Shown one piece after another: positions 44,230 to 53,651 of a stretch of DNA of 62,302 nucleotides; positions within the stretch are counted from its first letter, which is position 1, and each line of letters begins with the position of its first letter. Source of the DNA: CAIVPM01 sp964615145 (GTDB lineage: Bacteria; Bacteroidota; Bacteroidia; Chitinophagales; Chitinophagaceae); assembly GCA_964615145.1 (NCBI GenBank), contig CAZTOP010000014.1:1-62302 (forward strand), given 5' to 3'. The notes beneath the pieces are model-generated. The model searched no databases and was not told where the DNA came from. It saw only the letters and a program-made list of their open reading frames with translations. The translations under genes and the position numbers were made by a program.

Positions 44230-44981
44230 TTCATTCTAAATGTTAAATCAGCAAAATCCTGAACAGAGAGTTGTTCAGGGCGTTTGGTGAAAATGTCTTC
44301 TTGTAAAACACTTGTTTCAAACATTCCTTTTAATGGGTTTCTCAGCATTTTCCTTCTTTGATTAAAGGCTGTTTTAACTAATAATGAAAATTTGCGTTCA
44401 TCGCTAAATTCAATAAACTTTTCTTTTCTTGTTAATTTAATTACACCACTCATTACTTTGGGCGGTGGGTTAAAACTTGTAGGAAGAACATCAAACAAGT
44501 ATTCAACATCGTAAAATGCCTGAATGAGTACGCTGATAATGCCATAAGCTTTACAACCATGTTTTGCTGCAACCCTCTCTGCAACTTCCTTTTGAAACAT
44601 TCCTATTACTGTTGGTACCTGATACTTCCACTCTAAAATTTTGAATAAAATTTGCGTTGAAATATTGTATGGGAAATTCCCAATTACAATAAACTCATCT
44701 TCAAATGGTGGATTAATTTGTAAAAAATCCTGATGAATAATTTTATCTTTTAATACAGGATAGGTATTAATTAAATATGGAACTTTTTCATCATCTAGCT
44801 CAACCGCTTTTAAATTGATATTTTGTAGTTCTATTAAATATTTTGTTAATGCACCTGCACCAGGCCCAACCTCAACCAAATTTTTAAAATGGCATTTGCC
44901 AAGTGCGTCAACGATTTTCTTGAGAATAACTTCATCTTTCAAAAAATGTTGCCCAAGACTTTTCTTTATACTATAATCCAT
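44226..44981 (-). CDS. rsmA: 16S rRNA (adenine1518/1519-N6)-dimethyltransferase RsmA/KsgA
   Basis: This 251-residue methyltransferase dimethylates two adenines in helix 45 of 16S rRNA, a late step in small-subunit assembly. The N-terminal KKSLGQHFLKDEVILKKIV, the SAM-binding NLVEVGPGAGALTKYLI and the catalytic NFPYN motif (IVIGNFPYNISTQILFKI) are present, with a C-terminal RRKMLRNPLKG segment. It is followed, with a 4-base overlap, by the dehydrogenase gene. Confidence 0.96.
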   Translation of the reverse strand: MDYSIKKSLGQHFLKDEVILKKIVDALGKCHFKNLVEVGPGAGALTKYLIELQNINLKAVELDDEKVPYLINTYPVLKDKIIHQDFLQINPPFEDEFIVIGNFPYNISTQILFKILEWKYQVPTVIGMFQKEVAERVAAKHGCKAYGIISVLIQAFYDVEYLFDVLPTSFNPPPKVMSGVIKLTRKEKFIEFSDERKFSLLVKTAFNQRRKMLRNPLKGMFETSVLQEDIFTKRPEQLSVQDFADLTFRMK

Positions 44982-45014
44982 TAAAGCAAATGTATTGATA
45001 GTCGTTAATGAAAA

Positions 45015-45527
45015 CTAATTTCCAAACAAACCTTTTAAAGAATCCATAATGCCACCACTATTATTTGATTGCTGCTGGCTTCCAGTAAACTGATTGAGTA
45101 AATCTCCAACATCAAAGCCTCCACCAGCATTGCCACTTAAATTGCTAACTATACTTTGAATGTTAAAACTACTATCGTTAGGATCATTTGTTTTATGAAC
45201 TAAATTTTGTAAAACATTTGGAAGTAAATTACTTGCAACATTGCCTGCTTGTGATTGGTCTAAACCAAATTTATGCATTAAATTCTGCACCATATCATTT
45301 TGCATTAATCCGGCGAGTTGTGAGTTGCCTGCATTTGCTGCACCATCACTAAACATTCCTAAGATACTATTAAGATTGCCACTAGTGACAGCATTTTTTA
45401 AAGTGTCAAAAATAGAATTTGAAGCTAATTCTACAGCGGCATCATTGTGTTCGTTAGGAATTGCTGGATTGTTTATAATGGCTTCGCCAGCATTACCTTT
45501 AACTAAATCTAGTAAGTTTTCAAACAT
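45015..45527 (-). CDS. YidB/DUF937-like protein
   Basis: This 170-residue protein has no signal peptide. It is rich in Asn, Gly, Ser and Ala and has amphipathic helices such as NLLDLVKGNAGEAIINNPAI and MFGLDQSQAGNVASNLLPNV-like repeats (LMHKFGLDQSQAGNVASNLL). The tail ends GGIMDSLKGLFGN. This composition matches DUF937/YidB proteins of unknown function. It stands alone on the minus strand, 33 bases upstream of rsmA. Confidence 0.75.
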   Translation of the reverse strand: MFENLLDLVKGNAGEAIINNPAIPNEHNDAAVELASNSIFDTLKNAVTSGNLNSILGMFSDGAANAGNSQLAGLMQNDMVQNLMHKFGLDQSQAGNVASNLLPNVLQNLVHKTNDPNDSSFNIQSIVSNLSGNAGGGFDVGDLLNQFTGSQQQSNNSGGIMDSLKGLFGN

Positions 45528-45553
45528 AAATTGAGGGTTAAATTGTGAATATA

Positions 45554-46327
45554 TTATTTGATTAGTAAGTTGTGAAATTGTAGTGAATCTCCATTAAAAA
45601 CATTGAAGTCAACTTTTTCGGTTATGCCATTTACACTTCCTCCATCATTGTGTTGCCAAAATAGCCAATTTCTGTCAATTTCTGGTTTTTCAAAATCAGT
45701 ATAATGTGCAATCCATAAAGGGAAAGTATCATATCTTTTACCTAAATTATTATTGTAAAAATCTACATAAGAATATACAATTGGATTTACACCATAATAT
45801 GTTTTAAGAACATTGATACAATCTTGCAGCCTTTTGTTTATAGTTGTTTTGTCAACATTATAAACTTCTTCAATATCAATTACTGGTGGTAAATCTCCCT
45901 TTTCTAGTTTTACGTTTTTAATAAAATTTTTTGCTTGTAATTTTCCATCTTTTGTTGAAATAAAAAAAAGATATGCACCTCTTGTAATATTATTTTGTTT
46001 TGCAAGTTCCCAGTTTCGTTTAAACATTCCATCAACATCACTTAGGCCTTCAGTAGCTTTTATAAAAGCAAAGTCGATAGTTATACTATCAATCTTCATT
46101 TTTTTAACTGCAGCCCAATAAATATAGCCTTGATGTTTACTAACATCAATTCCATTAATTGAGTATTTGTTAGGAATGGAAATTCCAAATGCTTTATAAA
46201 AAGTATGTTCACTTCTGTTTACCAACTTATATTGATAAAACAACCAAACTGCAATTCCAATAATCAATATGCTTGAAATGATAATGATTGCTTTTAGAAT
46301 TCTTTTGAGTGTTTTATTAACCGCCAT
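45554..46327 (-). CDS. GH25-family lysozyme (muramidase), membrane-anchored
   Basis: This is a glycoside hydrolase of about 257 residues. An N-terminal membrane anchor (ILKAIIIISSILIIGIAVWLF) is followed by the GH25 domain: INGIDVSKHQGYIYWAAVKK, FAFIKATEGLSDVDGMFKRN, GAYLFFISTKDGKLQAKNFI, PPVIDIEEVYN and WIAHYTDF, then FWQHNDGGSVNGITEKVDFN. The catalytic acidic pair corresponds to the Asp/Glu in VIDIEE. It cleaves peptidoglycan glycans and is a single-pass periplasmic enzyme. The ATG at 46327 is preferred over an in-frame TTG at 46339. Confidence 0.9.
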   Translation of the reverse strand: MAVNKTLKRILKAIIIISSILIIGIAVWLFYQYKLVNRSEHTFYKAFGISIPNKYSINGIDVSKHQGYIYWAAVKKMKIDSITIDFAFIKATEGLSDVDGMFKRNWELAKQNNITRGAYLFFISTKDGKLQAKNFIKNVKLEKGDLPPVIDIEEVYNVDKTTINKRLQDCINVLKTYYGVNPIVYSYVDFYNNNLGKRYDTFPLWIAHYTDFEKPEIDRNWLFWQHNDGGSVNGITEKVDFNVFNGDSLQFHNLLIK

Positions 46328-46375
46328 AAGTTGAGTCAAATGTCAGCATTAAAATGTGAAAGAAAACAATTTTTT

Positions 46376-47113
46376 TTAAATAACAGTGGTTATAACTTTT
46401 TCAATAGTTTCAATTGAATGATACAGTTGCTCAAAAGATTCCACCACATAATAAGTATCTTGAATATGGTCATTCTCATAAGGTGTATTCATTATTAAAG
46501 CTGCGTCATAAGGAATATGTTTAGGCTCATTACTTAATGAAAACTTTGTTTCACTGTAAGAAGAAATAATTCCAGCACCATATATTTTCAAATCATCATT
46601 AGTTTTTATTAAGCCAAACTCAATAGTAAACCAATACAATCTTCCAAGCATTGTAACCACCTCTTCATTATGTAAATGTAGAACACCGAGTTTTCCAATT
46701 GTTTGAAAAAATTCAGCAAAATGATAGTGCGTTAGTAAGGGAACATGACCAAATACATCATGGAACATATCTGGTTCAGGAAGATAATCAAGCGACTCTT
46801 TTTTTCGCAACCAGGTGGTTGCTGGAAATTTTTTTTTGGCTAATAAATTAAAGAAATCGGGTTCTTTAATAATTCCAGGAACAACAATTAGTTCCCATCC
46901 AGTTTGAAGGCTTAGCAATTTATTTGTTTCTGCAATATCTGGAATTTTATCAGAGGAGAAATTAATATTGTCGATACCTTCTAAATATTCTGTTGCTGCA
47001 ACTTCTTTTAATACTGGAATTTGTCGTTCATATAAAAATTTCCAAACTTCAAAGTCTTCATTTGAATATTTTGAATATTCTTGTTTTAAGCCACTAATCA
47101 TATCATAACGCAT
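46376..47113 (-). CDS. phhA: Phenylalanine 4-monooxygenase
   Basis: This is a pterin-dependent, iron(II) aromatic amino-acid hydroxylase of about 245 residues that makes tyrosine from phenylalanine. Iron ligands are the two His in MFHDVFGHVPLLTH and the Glu in WFTIEFGLI. TGWELIVVPGII and FPATTWLRKKESLDYLPEPD are family segments. The length matches the short bacterial enzyme. I start at the ATG at 47113 (MRYDM); a GTG upstream at 47155 would add a hydrophobic stretch that does not belong to the family. No pterin-recycling gene is next to it. Confidence 0.93.
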   Translation of the reverse strand: MRYDMISGLKQEYSKYSNEDFEVWKFLYERQIPVLKEVAATEYLEGIDNINFSSDKIPDIAETNKLLSLQTGWELIVVPGIIKEPDFFNLLAKKKFPATTWLRKKESLDYLPEPDMFHDVFGHVPLLTHYHFAEFFQTIGKLGVLHLHNEEVVTMLGRLYWFTIEFGLIKTNDDLKIYGAGIISSYSETKFSLSNEPKHIPYDAALIMNTPYENDHIQDTYYVVESFEQLYHSIETIEKVITTVI

Positions 47114-47246
47114 ATACTGAACATTTTTAAATAAAAATAAGCACAAAACTAACACTTGATTAATAAATGTTTTAAGCTTGTTAGTTTTCGATGGAATTAA
47201 TATTTGTTGGTTATTAGTTAAACGAAAAATTTCTTCAAACTAACAC

Positions 47247-47279
47247 TTGTTATCTTTAAATTTCAATAGCCTATTTTCG
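47247..47279 (+). promoter_or_regulatory. Putative Bacteroidota promoter for icmF
   Basis: TTG at 47247-47249 and TATTTTCG at 47272-47279 (one mismatch to TAnnTTTG) are separated by 22 bases, with the start codon at 47299. This is a motif match only, with spacing slightly long. Confidence 0.35.
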
Positions 47280-47298
47280 CAACCTCAATAAAACTAAT

Positions 47299-50200
47299 AT
47301 GTCTTACAATCCTAAAAATAAAGTTAGAATAGTCACTGCTGCTAGTTTGTTTGATGGTCACGATGCCGCCATAAACATTATGCGAAGAATTATGCAAAGT
47401 ATGGGTGCAGAAATTATTCATCTTGGTCATAATCGTAGCGTAAAGGAAATTGTTGAAACAGCAATCGAGGAGGATGTACATGGTATTGCTATTACCTCAT
47501 ATCAAGGAGGCCATGTTGAGTTCTTTAAATATATGAAAGACTTATTAGACGAAAATGGTTGTGGACATATTAAAATTTTTGGAGGAGGTGGTGGCACTAT
47601 TTTACCTACAGAAATTGAAGAGCTGCACAACTATGGTATTACAAGAATTTATAGTCCAGACGATGGCAGACAAATGGGATTGGAAGGAATGATTCAGGAT
47701 GTGATAGAAAAGTGTAAAGTAGCAAGTAAGAAAACAGAATTACAAATTACTAAGAATGCTTTAGGCGAAGCGAAAGATATTATTTCAATTGCCCAAAAAA
47801 TTACTGCTGCTGAAAATGGCGAGACTTTAAACCTTATTCCCAATGCTCAATTCCCAATTCCTGTTTTAGGAATTACAGGTACTGGCGGTGCCGGAAAATC
47901 TTCTGTTACTGATGAAATTGTTCGTAGGTTCTTAAATAATTTCACTGACAAAACAATTGCTGTTATTAGTGTTGATCCATCAAAGAAAAAAACAGGAGGT
48001 GCATTATTGGGAGATAGAATACGTATGAATGCAATTTCTCATCCACGTGCATACATGAGAAGTTTAGCCACTCGTGATGATAATACTGCATTGAGTGCTT
48101 ATGTGATGGATGCTGTTAATATTTGTAAAGAAGCTGCTTTTGATTTTATCATTTTAGAAAGTGCTGGCGTTGGACAAAGCGATGCATCGATATTAGATTA
48201 TTGTGATGTGAGTATGTATGTAATGACCCCTGAATATGGTGCTGCATCTCAGCTAGAGAAAATTAATATGCTCGATTATGCTGATATAATTTGTATAAAT
48301 AAATTTGATAAGTCGGGTGCATTAGATGCGTTGCAAGATGTTCGCAAACAGTATAAACGCAACCATCAAATGTTTATGGCTAAGGATAGTGATTTGCCAA
48401 TTATTGGCACAATGGCCAGCAAGTTTAATGATGATGGAGTAAACCACTTATTTGAAATGTTGTTAAAAGCAATTCAAATAAAAACCAACACATCATTTGG
48501 AAAATATCATTTTAGTGAAACCGCAAAAGTTTCATCTGCAATTATTCCATCTAACAGAACAAGGTATTTAAGTGAGATTAGTGAAACAAATAGAACATAC
48601 GATGGACAAGCAAATGAACAAGCTGCTATTGCCTCTAAACTGTATCAACTAACTGGAACATTAGAAATATTTAAACAAAAAAAACAAACAGAATTAGTTG
48701 AAATTATTCAACAACAGATTAATTTTTATAATGAACAACTAAATGCTGAATCTAAAAAATTACTTGCCAATTGGAATAATCTTATAGAAGTTTACAAAAA
48801 AGATTTTTTTGAATATCAAGTAAGAGATAAAATAATTAAGCAGCCACTTACAACTACATCCTTAAGTGGAACAAGAGTTCCGAAAGTTGTGCTGCCAAAG
48901 TATAAAGATTGGGGTGATATTTTAAAATGGCAATTGCAGGAAAATATTCCTGGAGCGTTTCCATACACAGCAGGTGTTTTTCCTTTAAAACGTGATGGAG
49001 AGGATCCTACAAGAATGTTCGCTGGTGAAGGTGGTCCAGAACGCACAAACAGAAGATTTCATTATGTAAGTGTTGGGCAACCTGCAAAGCGTTTAAGTAC
49101 AGCTTTTGACAGTGTTACATTATATGGAGAAGACCCAGCTCATCGTCCTGATATTTATGGAAAAGTAGGAAATAGTGGTGTTAGTATTGCAACAGTTGAC
49201 GATGCAAAAAAATTATATAGTGGGTTTGATTTATGTGACCCCAAAACCTCTGTATCTATGACCATTAATGGTCCTGCACCAATGTTGCTAGCATTTTTTA
49301 TGAATGCAGCTATAGACCAACAATGTGAAAAATATATCATTGAAAATGGGTTAAGAGATGAAGTAAATAAAATTATTGAATCTAAATATAATATCGCTGA
49401 ACTGCCAAAATACATTGGCGTTGATGGCAAAACAGTCTCGCCATACAAAGGAAATTTAGAAGGCGTTTTGCCAGAGGGTAACAATGGTTTAGGCTTGCGT
49501 TTATTGGGTTTAAGTGGTGAAGATGTTTTGCCAAAAGAGATATATGAAAAAATAAAATCACAAGCTTTACAAAATGTTCGTGGCACTGTACAAGCTGATA
49601 TTTTAAAAGAAGACCAGGCACAAAACACTTGCATTTTCTCTACAGAATTTGCATTAAAATTAATGGGCGATGTTCAGGAATATTTCATCCAGCAAAAGGT
49701 GAGGAACTTTTATAGTGTAAGCATTAGCGGCTATCATATTGCAGAAGCTGGTGCCAATCCAATTACACAGCTTGCATTCACTTTAGCAAATGGTTTTACT
49801 TATGTGGAATATTATTTAAGCAGGGGAATGAATATAGATGATTTTGCTGCTAATCTTTCTTTCTTTTTTAGCAATGGAATGGATCCTGAGTACAGCGTAA
49901 TTGGTCGTGTTGCACGACGAATTTGGGCAAAGGCAATGAAGTATAAATACAAAGCCAACAAGCGTAGCCAAATGTTGAAATATCACATACAAACAAGTGG
50001 TAGAAGTTTGCACGCACAAGAGATTGACTTCAATGATATTCGTACAACATTACAGGCATTATATGCCATCTATGATAACTGTAATTCGCTTCATACAAAT
50101 GCTTATGATGAAGCAATAACAACGCCTACAGAAGAAAGCGTACGACGTGCAATGGCAATTCAATTAATCATCAACCGGGAATTAGGTAGTGCTAAAACAG

Positions 50201-50679
50201 AAAACTTTACACAAGGAAGTTTTGCATTAGAGGAAATGACAGATCTTGTTGAAGAGGCTGTGCTTGTTGAGTTTGATAGAATTACTGAACGTGGTGGTGT
50301 GTTGGGTTCTATGGAAAGGATGTATCAAAGAAATAAAATTCAAGAAGAAAGTTTATACTATGAACATCAAAAGCATACTGGCGAATTACCATTGATTGGT
50401 GTAAATACTTTTTTAAATAGTAAAGGCTCTCCAACCATTATTCCAAGCGAAGTTATAAGAAGTACTACTGAAGAAAAAGAGCAACAAATCAATACTGTTG
50501 AGGCTTTTAAAAAACGTAATGAAACAAAGTCAGCAGAAATGCTGAGTAAATTAAAAGCTGTTGCTATAAACAACGGAAACTTATTTGAAGCATTAATGGA
50601 AACCGTAAAGTACTGTAGCCTTGGTCAAATTACCAACGCACTATATGAAGTGGGTGGACAATATAGAAGGAATATGTAA
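47299..50679 (+). CDS. icmF: Fused isobutyryl-CoA mutase IcmF (B12-binding, G-protein chaperone and mutase in one chain)
   Basis: This 1126-residue enzyme rearranges isobutyryl-CoA and n-butyryl-CoA (or related acyl-CoAs) with adenosylcobalamin. The N-terminal cobalamin-binding domain has LFDGHDAAINIMRRI and HLGHNRSVKEIVETAI. The MeaI-like G domain follows with P-loop GITGTGGAGKSSVTDEI near residue 193. The mutase TIM barrel then runs to the C-terminus (GKVGNSGVSIATVDDAKKLY, TSVSMTINGPAPMLLAFFMN, NFYSVSISGYHIAEAGANP, LSFFFSNGMDPEYSVIGRVA). The order cobalamin, G-protein, mutase is the IcmF hallmark. It is followed by a 3-hydroxyacyl-CoA dehydrogenase, consistent with acyl-CoA metabolism. Confidence 0.94.
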   Translation: MSYNPKNKVRIVTAASLFDGHDAAINIMRRIMQSMGAEIIHLGHNRSVKEIVETAIEEDVHGIAITSYQGGHVEFFKYMKDLLDENGCGHIKIFGGGGGTILPTEIEELHNYGITRIYSPDDGRQMGLEGMIQDVIEKCKVASKKTELQITKNALGEAKDIISIAQKITAAENGETLNLIPNAQFPIPVLGITGTGGAGKSSVTDEIVRRFLNNFTDKTIAVISVDPSKKKTGGALLGDRIRMNAISHPRAYMRSLATRDDNTALSAYVMDAVNICKEAAFDFIILESAGVGQSDASILDYCDVSMYVMTPEYGAASQLEKINMLDYADIICINKFDKSGALDALQDVRKQYKRNHQMFMAKDSDLPIIGTMASKFNDDGVNHLFEMLLKAIQIKTNTSFGKYHFSETAKVSSAIIPSNRTRYLSEISETNRTYDGQANEQAAIASKLYQLTGTLEIFKQKKQTELVEIIQQQINFYNEQLNAESKKLLANWNNLIEVYKKDFFEYQVRDKIIKQPLTTTSLSGTRVPKVVLPKYKDWGDILKWQLQENIPGAFPYTAGVFPLKRDGEDPTRMFAGEGGPERTNRRFHYVSVGQPAKRLSTAFDSVTLYGEDPAHRPDIYGKVGNSGVSIATVDDAKKLYSGFDLCDPKTSVSMTINGPAPMLLAFFMNAAIDQQCEKYIIENGLRDEVNKIIESKYNIAELPKYIGVDGKTVSPYKGNLEGVLPEGNNGLGLRLLGLSGEDVLPKEIYEKIKSQALQNVRGTVQADILKEDQAQNTCIFSTEFALKLMGDVQEYFIQQKVRNFYSVSISGYHIAEAGANPITQLAFTLANGFTYVEYYLSRGMNIDDFAANLSFFFSNGMDPEYSVIGRVARRIWAKAMKYKYKANKRSQMLKYHIQTSGRSLHAQEIDFNDIRTTLQALYAIYDNCNSLHTNAYDEAITTPTEESVRRAMAIQLIINRELGSAKTENFTQGSFALEEMTDLVEEAVLVEFDRITERGGVLGSMERMYQRNKIQEESLYYEHQKHTGELPLIGVNTFLNSKGSPTIIPSEVIRSTTEEKEQQINTVEAFKKRNETKSAEMLSKLKAVAINNGNLFEALMETVKYCSLGQITNALYEVGGQYRRNM

Positions 50680-50748
50680 TTCAATTTACAATTGATAATT
50701 TTAGTTTTAAAACTTAACTAATTAAAAGTTAAAAAATAGTTTGATATT

Positions 50749-51588
50749 ATGACAACAATTTGCGTTTGTGGAGCAGGAACAATGGGTAGTGGTATAGCAC
50801 AAGTAGCAGCACAAGCTGGCTATAGAACTATTCAATTTGATGTTAGCGATGCAATGCTGCAAAAGAGCAAAGCCAGTATTGATAAGACTTTGCAGATGTT
50901 AGTTGATAAAAATAAAATTACTATAGAGCAACAAACCAATGCTTTGAATAATTTAGTTTTCACAAGTAATATCAATAATTGCATTGCAGATATTGTTATT
51001 GAAGCGATTGTTGAAAAGAGAGATATTAAAGTGAATTTATTTAATCAATTAGCTGCCATAAATTCTGTTGAAACTATTTTTGCAACCAATACTTCTTCTA
51101 TTTCTATCAATGAAATTGCAAAAGAAGTTGAGCACCCAAAACGTGTTCTTGGTATGCACTTTTTTAACCCTGCTACATTAATGAAATTGGTAGAAGTTAT
51201 TAAAACAGAACATACTTCAAACTCAGTTGTAGAAACCATCTTGCAAGTTTGTAAACAAATGAATAAAGTGGCTGTAGTGTGTAAAGACTCTCCAGGTTTT
51301 ATTGTAAATCGTGTGGCAAGGCATTATTATTTAGAAGCAATGAAGTTGATAGAACTTAACCTTGCAACAGTTGAAACCATCGATGAAGTATTGGAAAACG
51401 CAGGCTTTAAAATGGGTCCTTTTAAATTGATGGATTTAATTGGAATGGATATTAATTTTGGTGTTAGCAATATAGTTTATGAAGCAATGGGCAAGCCAGC
51501 AAGATTAAAACCTAGTATTGTGCAACAACATAAAGTTGAAGCTGGAGAACTTGGAAAGAAGACTGGCAAAGGGTTTTATAGCTACTAG
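50749..51588 (+). CDS. 3-hydroxybutyryl-CoA dehydrogenase
   Basis: This 279-residue NAD(P)-dependent 3-hydroxyacyl-CoA dehydrogenase has the Rossmann motif ICVCGAGTMGSGIAQVAAQA at the N-terminus, the catalytic segment VLGMHFFNPATLMKLVEVIK, VCKDSPGFIVNRVARHYYLE and the C-terminal FKLMDLIGMDINFGVS. Family and length fit Hbd/PaaH. It lies 69 bases after icmF, suggesting joint acyl-CoA metabolism (butyrate or branched-chain routes), though the exact substrate is not determined. Confidence 0.92.
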   Translation: MTTICVCGAGTMGSGIAQVAAQAGYRTIQFDVSDAMLQKSKASIDKTLQMLVDKNKITIEQQTNALNNLVFTSNINNCIADIVIEAIVEKRDIKVNLFNQLAAINSVETIFATNTSSISINEIAKEVEHPKRVLGMHFFNPATLMKLVEVIKTEHTSNSVVETILQVCKQMNKVAVVCKDSPGFIVNRVARHYYLEAMKLIELNLATVETIDEVLENAGFKMGPFKLMDLIGMDINFGVSNIVYEAMGKPARLKPSIVQQHKVEAGELGKKTGKGFYSY

Positions 51589-51610
51589 CTCATTTTTAAA
51601 CACCTAATAT

Positions 51611-51759
51611 ATGGAACACGGATGAAACGGATTGAGCTGATATCAACAGATAAATAGTGGTGCTAAATTATCGATATAAAATAGTTAAGGCTTTGCACCT
51701 TATGTTGCTTCCCGAGAATAAAAAATAATATCCGTTACATCTGTTTAATCATGTTCCAT
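51611..51759. repeat. Imperfect inverted repeat, REP/MITE-like
   Basis: The left end (from ATGGAACACGGATGAAACGG at 51611) and the right end (reverse complement from 51759, ATGGAACATGATTAAACAGA) are imperfect inverted copies, with shared ATGGAACA and AACGGAT cores. They flank about 100 bases without a gene. The structure resembles dispersed, non-coding palindromic elements common in Bacteroidota intergenic DNA. Only one copy is visible in this window, so mobility cannot be judged. Confidence 0.5.
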
Positions 51760-51833
51760 CCCTCGCCACCCATTCATACAAAAAATATTTTCCTTTACAA
51801 CAACTCCCTAATTTTATAACTTAATAATTTTAT

Positions 51834-53606
51834 ATGAAACAAATTTTGTTTATTTTGATTATATCATCAGTAATCATTAGCTGCAATTCTAACCAGCCTA
51901 CAATAAAACAGATTGATGCTAATAAAGATTTAGCTGCAGTGCTGGAGAAATACTACGAAGAAAGGTTGCAGTTATTCCCTTTAGAAGCTACATCAAATGG
52001 TGACAATCGTTACAACGACAAATTGTATGCGGACTTTACCGATAGCTATAAAGCCAAACTGCAAACATTTTACAGCAACTATGCAAAAGCTATTGATGCT
52101 TTTAAAAGAGATGATTTAAATGAAAATGATAAAATTAGTTATGACGTTTTTAAACGTGAAATGGCAATTAGTTTGAAGGGTTTAACATTTAATGAAAGCC
52201 TTACGCCACTCAATCAATTTTATGGTCGCCATTTAGATATGGGACAACTAGGAAGTGGTGACGGCAATCAGCCTTTTAAAACTGTAAAAGATTATGACGA
52301 TTGGACAAAACGTGCTACAGCATTCAGCTTTTGGGTTGATAGTGCTATTGTTTATTTTAAGAAAGGAATAGATAAAAATTATGTACTACCAAAATCATTG
52401 GTATTTAAAATAATACCTCAATGCAAAGCAATTGTTGTTGATGATGTTACTAAAAGTTTGTTTTGGGGACCCATAGCAAAACTTCCTTCAACATTTTCTG
52501 ATGCAGATAAGCAAAGAATTACAGCCGATTATACAAAATTGATAAAAGAGCAAATTGTTCCCTCATATAAAAAACTAGCAGACTTTTTTGAGAAAGAATA
52601 TTTACCAAAAGCTCGAGCAACAAGTGGTATTAGTAGCAATCCAACCGGAAATGACTATTATCAATATTTAATAGAACAATGGACAACTACAAATCATACA
52701 CCTGATGAAATTTACAATAAAGGATTGGAAGAAGTGAAACGTATTCGTGAAGAAATGGTGAAAGTAAAAGACGAAGTAAAATATATTGGCGACTTAAAAT
52801 CCTTCTTTGAATTTATGAAAAATGATAAGCAGTTTATGCCTTATAAAACTCCGCAAGATGTGTTGGCTGCATTTCATTCTATTCAAACTAAAATAGATCC
52901 TAAGTTGCAAACAATGTTTGGCCGTGTGCCAAAATCTAAATTTGAAATAAGACAAACAGAAGCCTTTAGAGCAGCTAGTGCTAGTGCAGAATATAATCAA
53001 CCAAGTGCAGATGGAAGCAGGCCTGGCATTTTTTATGTGCCCATTTTAGATGCAACAAAATTCAACACTACAAGTGGTATGGAAAGTTTGTTTTTACACG
53101 AAGCCATTCCGGGGCATCACTATCAAATTTCATTGCAGCAAGAAAATGAAAACTTACCAAAATTCAGAAGATTTAGCTGGTATGGTGCTTATGGAGAAGG
53201 CTGGGCTTTGTATTGCGAAAGTTTAGGTAAAGAGTTAGGATGCTATACAGACCCTTACCAATATATGGGAGCTTTGGGTGATGAAATGCACAGAGCTGTA
53301 AGGCTTGTGGTGGATGTTGCTATTCACACAAAAAATATGAGTCGTGAAGATGCCATAAAGTATATGATGGAAAACGAAGCTATTAGCGAAGAAGGAGCCA
53401 CTGCCGAGATAGAACGTTATATGGCAATTCCTGCACAAGCACTAAGTTATAAAACCGGAGCATTAAAGATTAAAGAATTAAGAGAGAAATATTTGAAACA
53501 AAAAGGAGCTGCTTTCTCATTGAAAGGTTTTCATGATGAATTTTTAAAGGATGGTTGTTTGCCTTTAGATGTTTTAGAAAAAAAGATGGATGACTGGGCT
53601 AAGTAA
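51834..53606 (+). CDS. DUF885-family lipoprotein, probable metallopeptidase
   Basis: This 590-residue lipoprotein has a signal peptide with lipobox VIISC (Cys17), so it is anchored in the envelope. The DUF885 domain spans most of the protein. The likely zinc site is FLHEAIPGHHYQISLQQE, whose HExxPGHH pattern is typical of the family, followed by WYGAYGEGWALYCESLGKEL with further conserved Glu. Members are thought to be metallopeptidases or carboxypeptidases, but few have been characterised. A perfect terminator follows at 53608. Confidence 0.9.
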   Translation: MKQILFILIISSVIISCNSNQPTIKQIDANKDLAAVLEKYYEERLQLFPLEATSNGDNRYNDKLYADFTDSYKAKLQTFYSNYAKAIDAFKRDDLNENDKISYDVFKREMAISLKGLTFNESLTPLNQFYGRHLDMGQLGSGDGNQPFKTVKDYDDWTKRATAFSFWVDSAIVYFKKGIDKNYVLPKSLVFKIIPQCKAIVVDDVTKSLFWGPIAKLPSTFSDADKQRITADYTKLIKEQIVPSYKKLADFFEKEYLPKARATSGISSNPTGNDYYQYLIEQWTTTNHTPDEIYNKGLEEVKRIREEMVKVKDEVKYIGDLKSFFEFMKNDKQFMPYKTPQDVLAAFHSIQTKIDPKLQTMFGRVPKSKFEIRQTEAFRAASASAEYNQPSADGSRPGIFYVPILDATKFNTTSGMESLFLHEAIPGHHYQISLQQENENLPKFRRFSWYGAYGEGWALYCESLGKELGCYTDPYQYMGALGDEMHRAVRLVVDVAIHTKNMSREDAIKYMMENEAISEEGATAEIERYMAIPAQALSYKTGALKIKELREKYLKQKGAAFSLKGFHDEFLKDGCLPLDVLEKKMDDWAK

Positions 53607-53607
53607 A

Positions 53608-53651
53608 AAATACTAAGATAGGCACTCAGTAGAGTGCCTATCTTAGTATTT
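53608..53651 (+). terminator. Strong intrinsic terminator hairpin
   Basis: A perfect 20-bp stem (53608-53627 with 53632-53651) closes an AGTA tetraloop directly after the DUF885 stop codon. Flanking A and T stretches complete a terminator. The stem is unusually long. Confidence 0.9.

Noticed and set aside
49155..49634. Minus-strand 159-codon frame inside icmF
   Set aside because: It is the antisense of conserved mutase codons and shows no domain.
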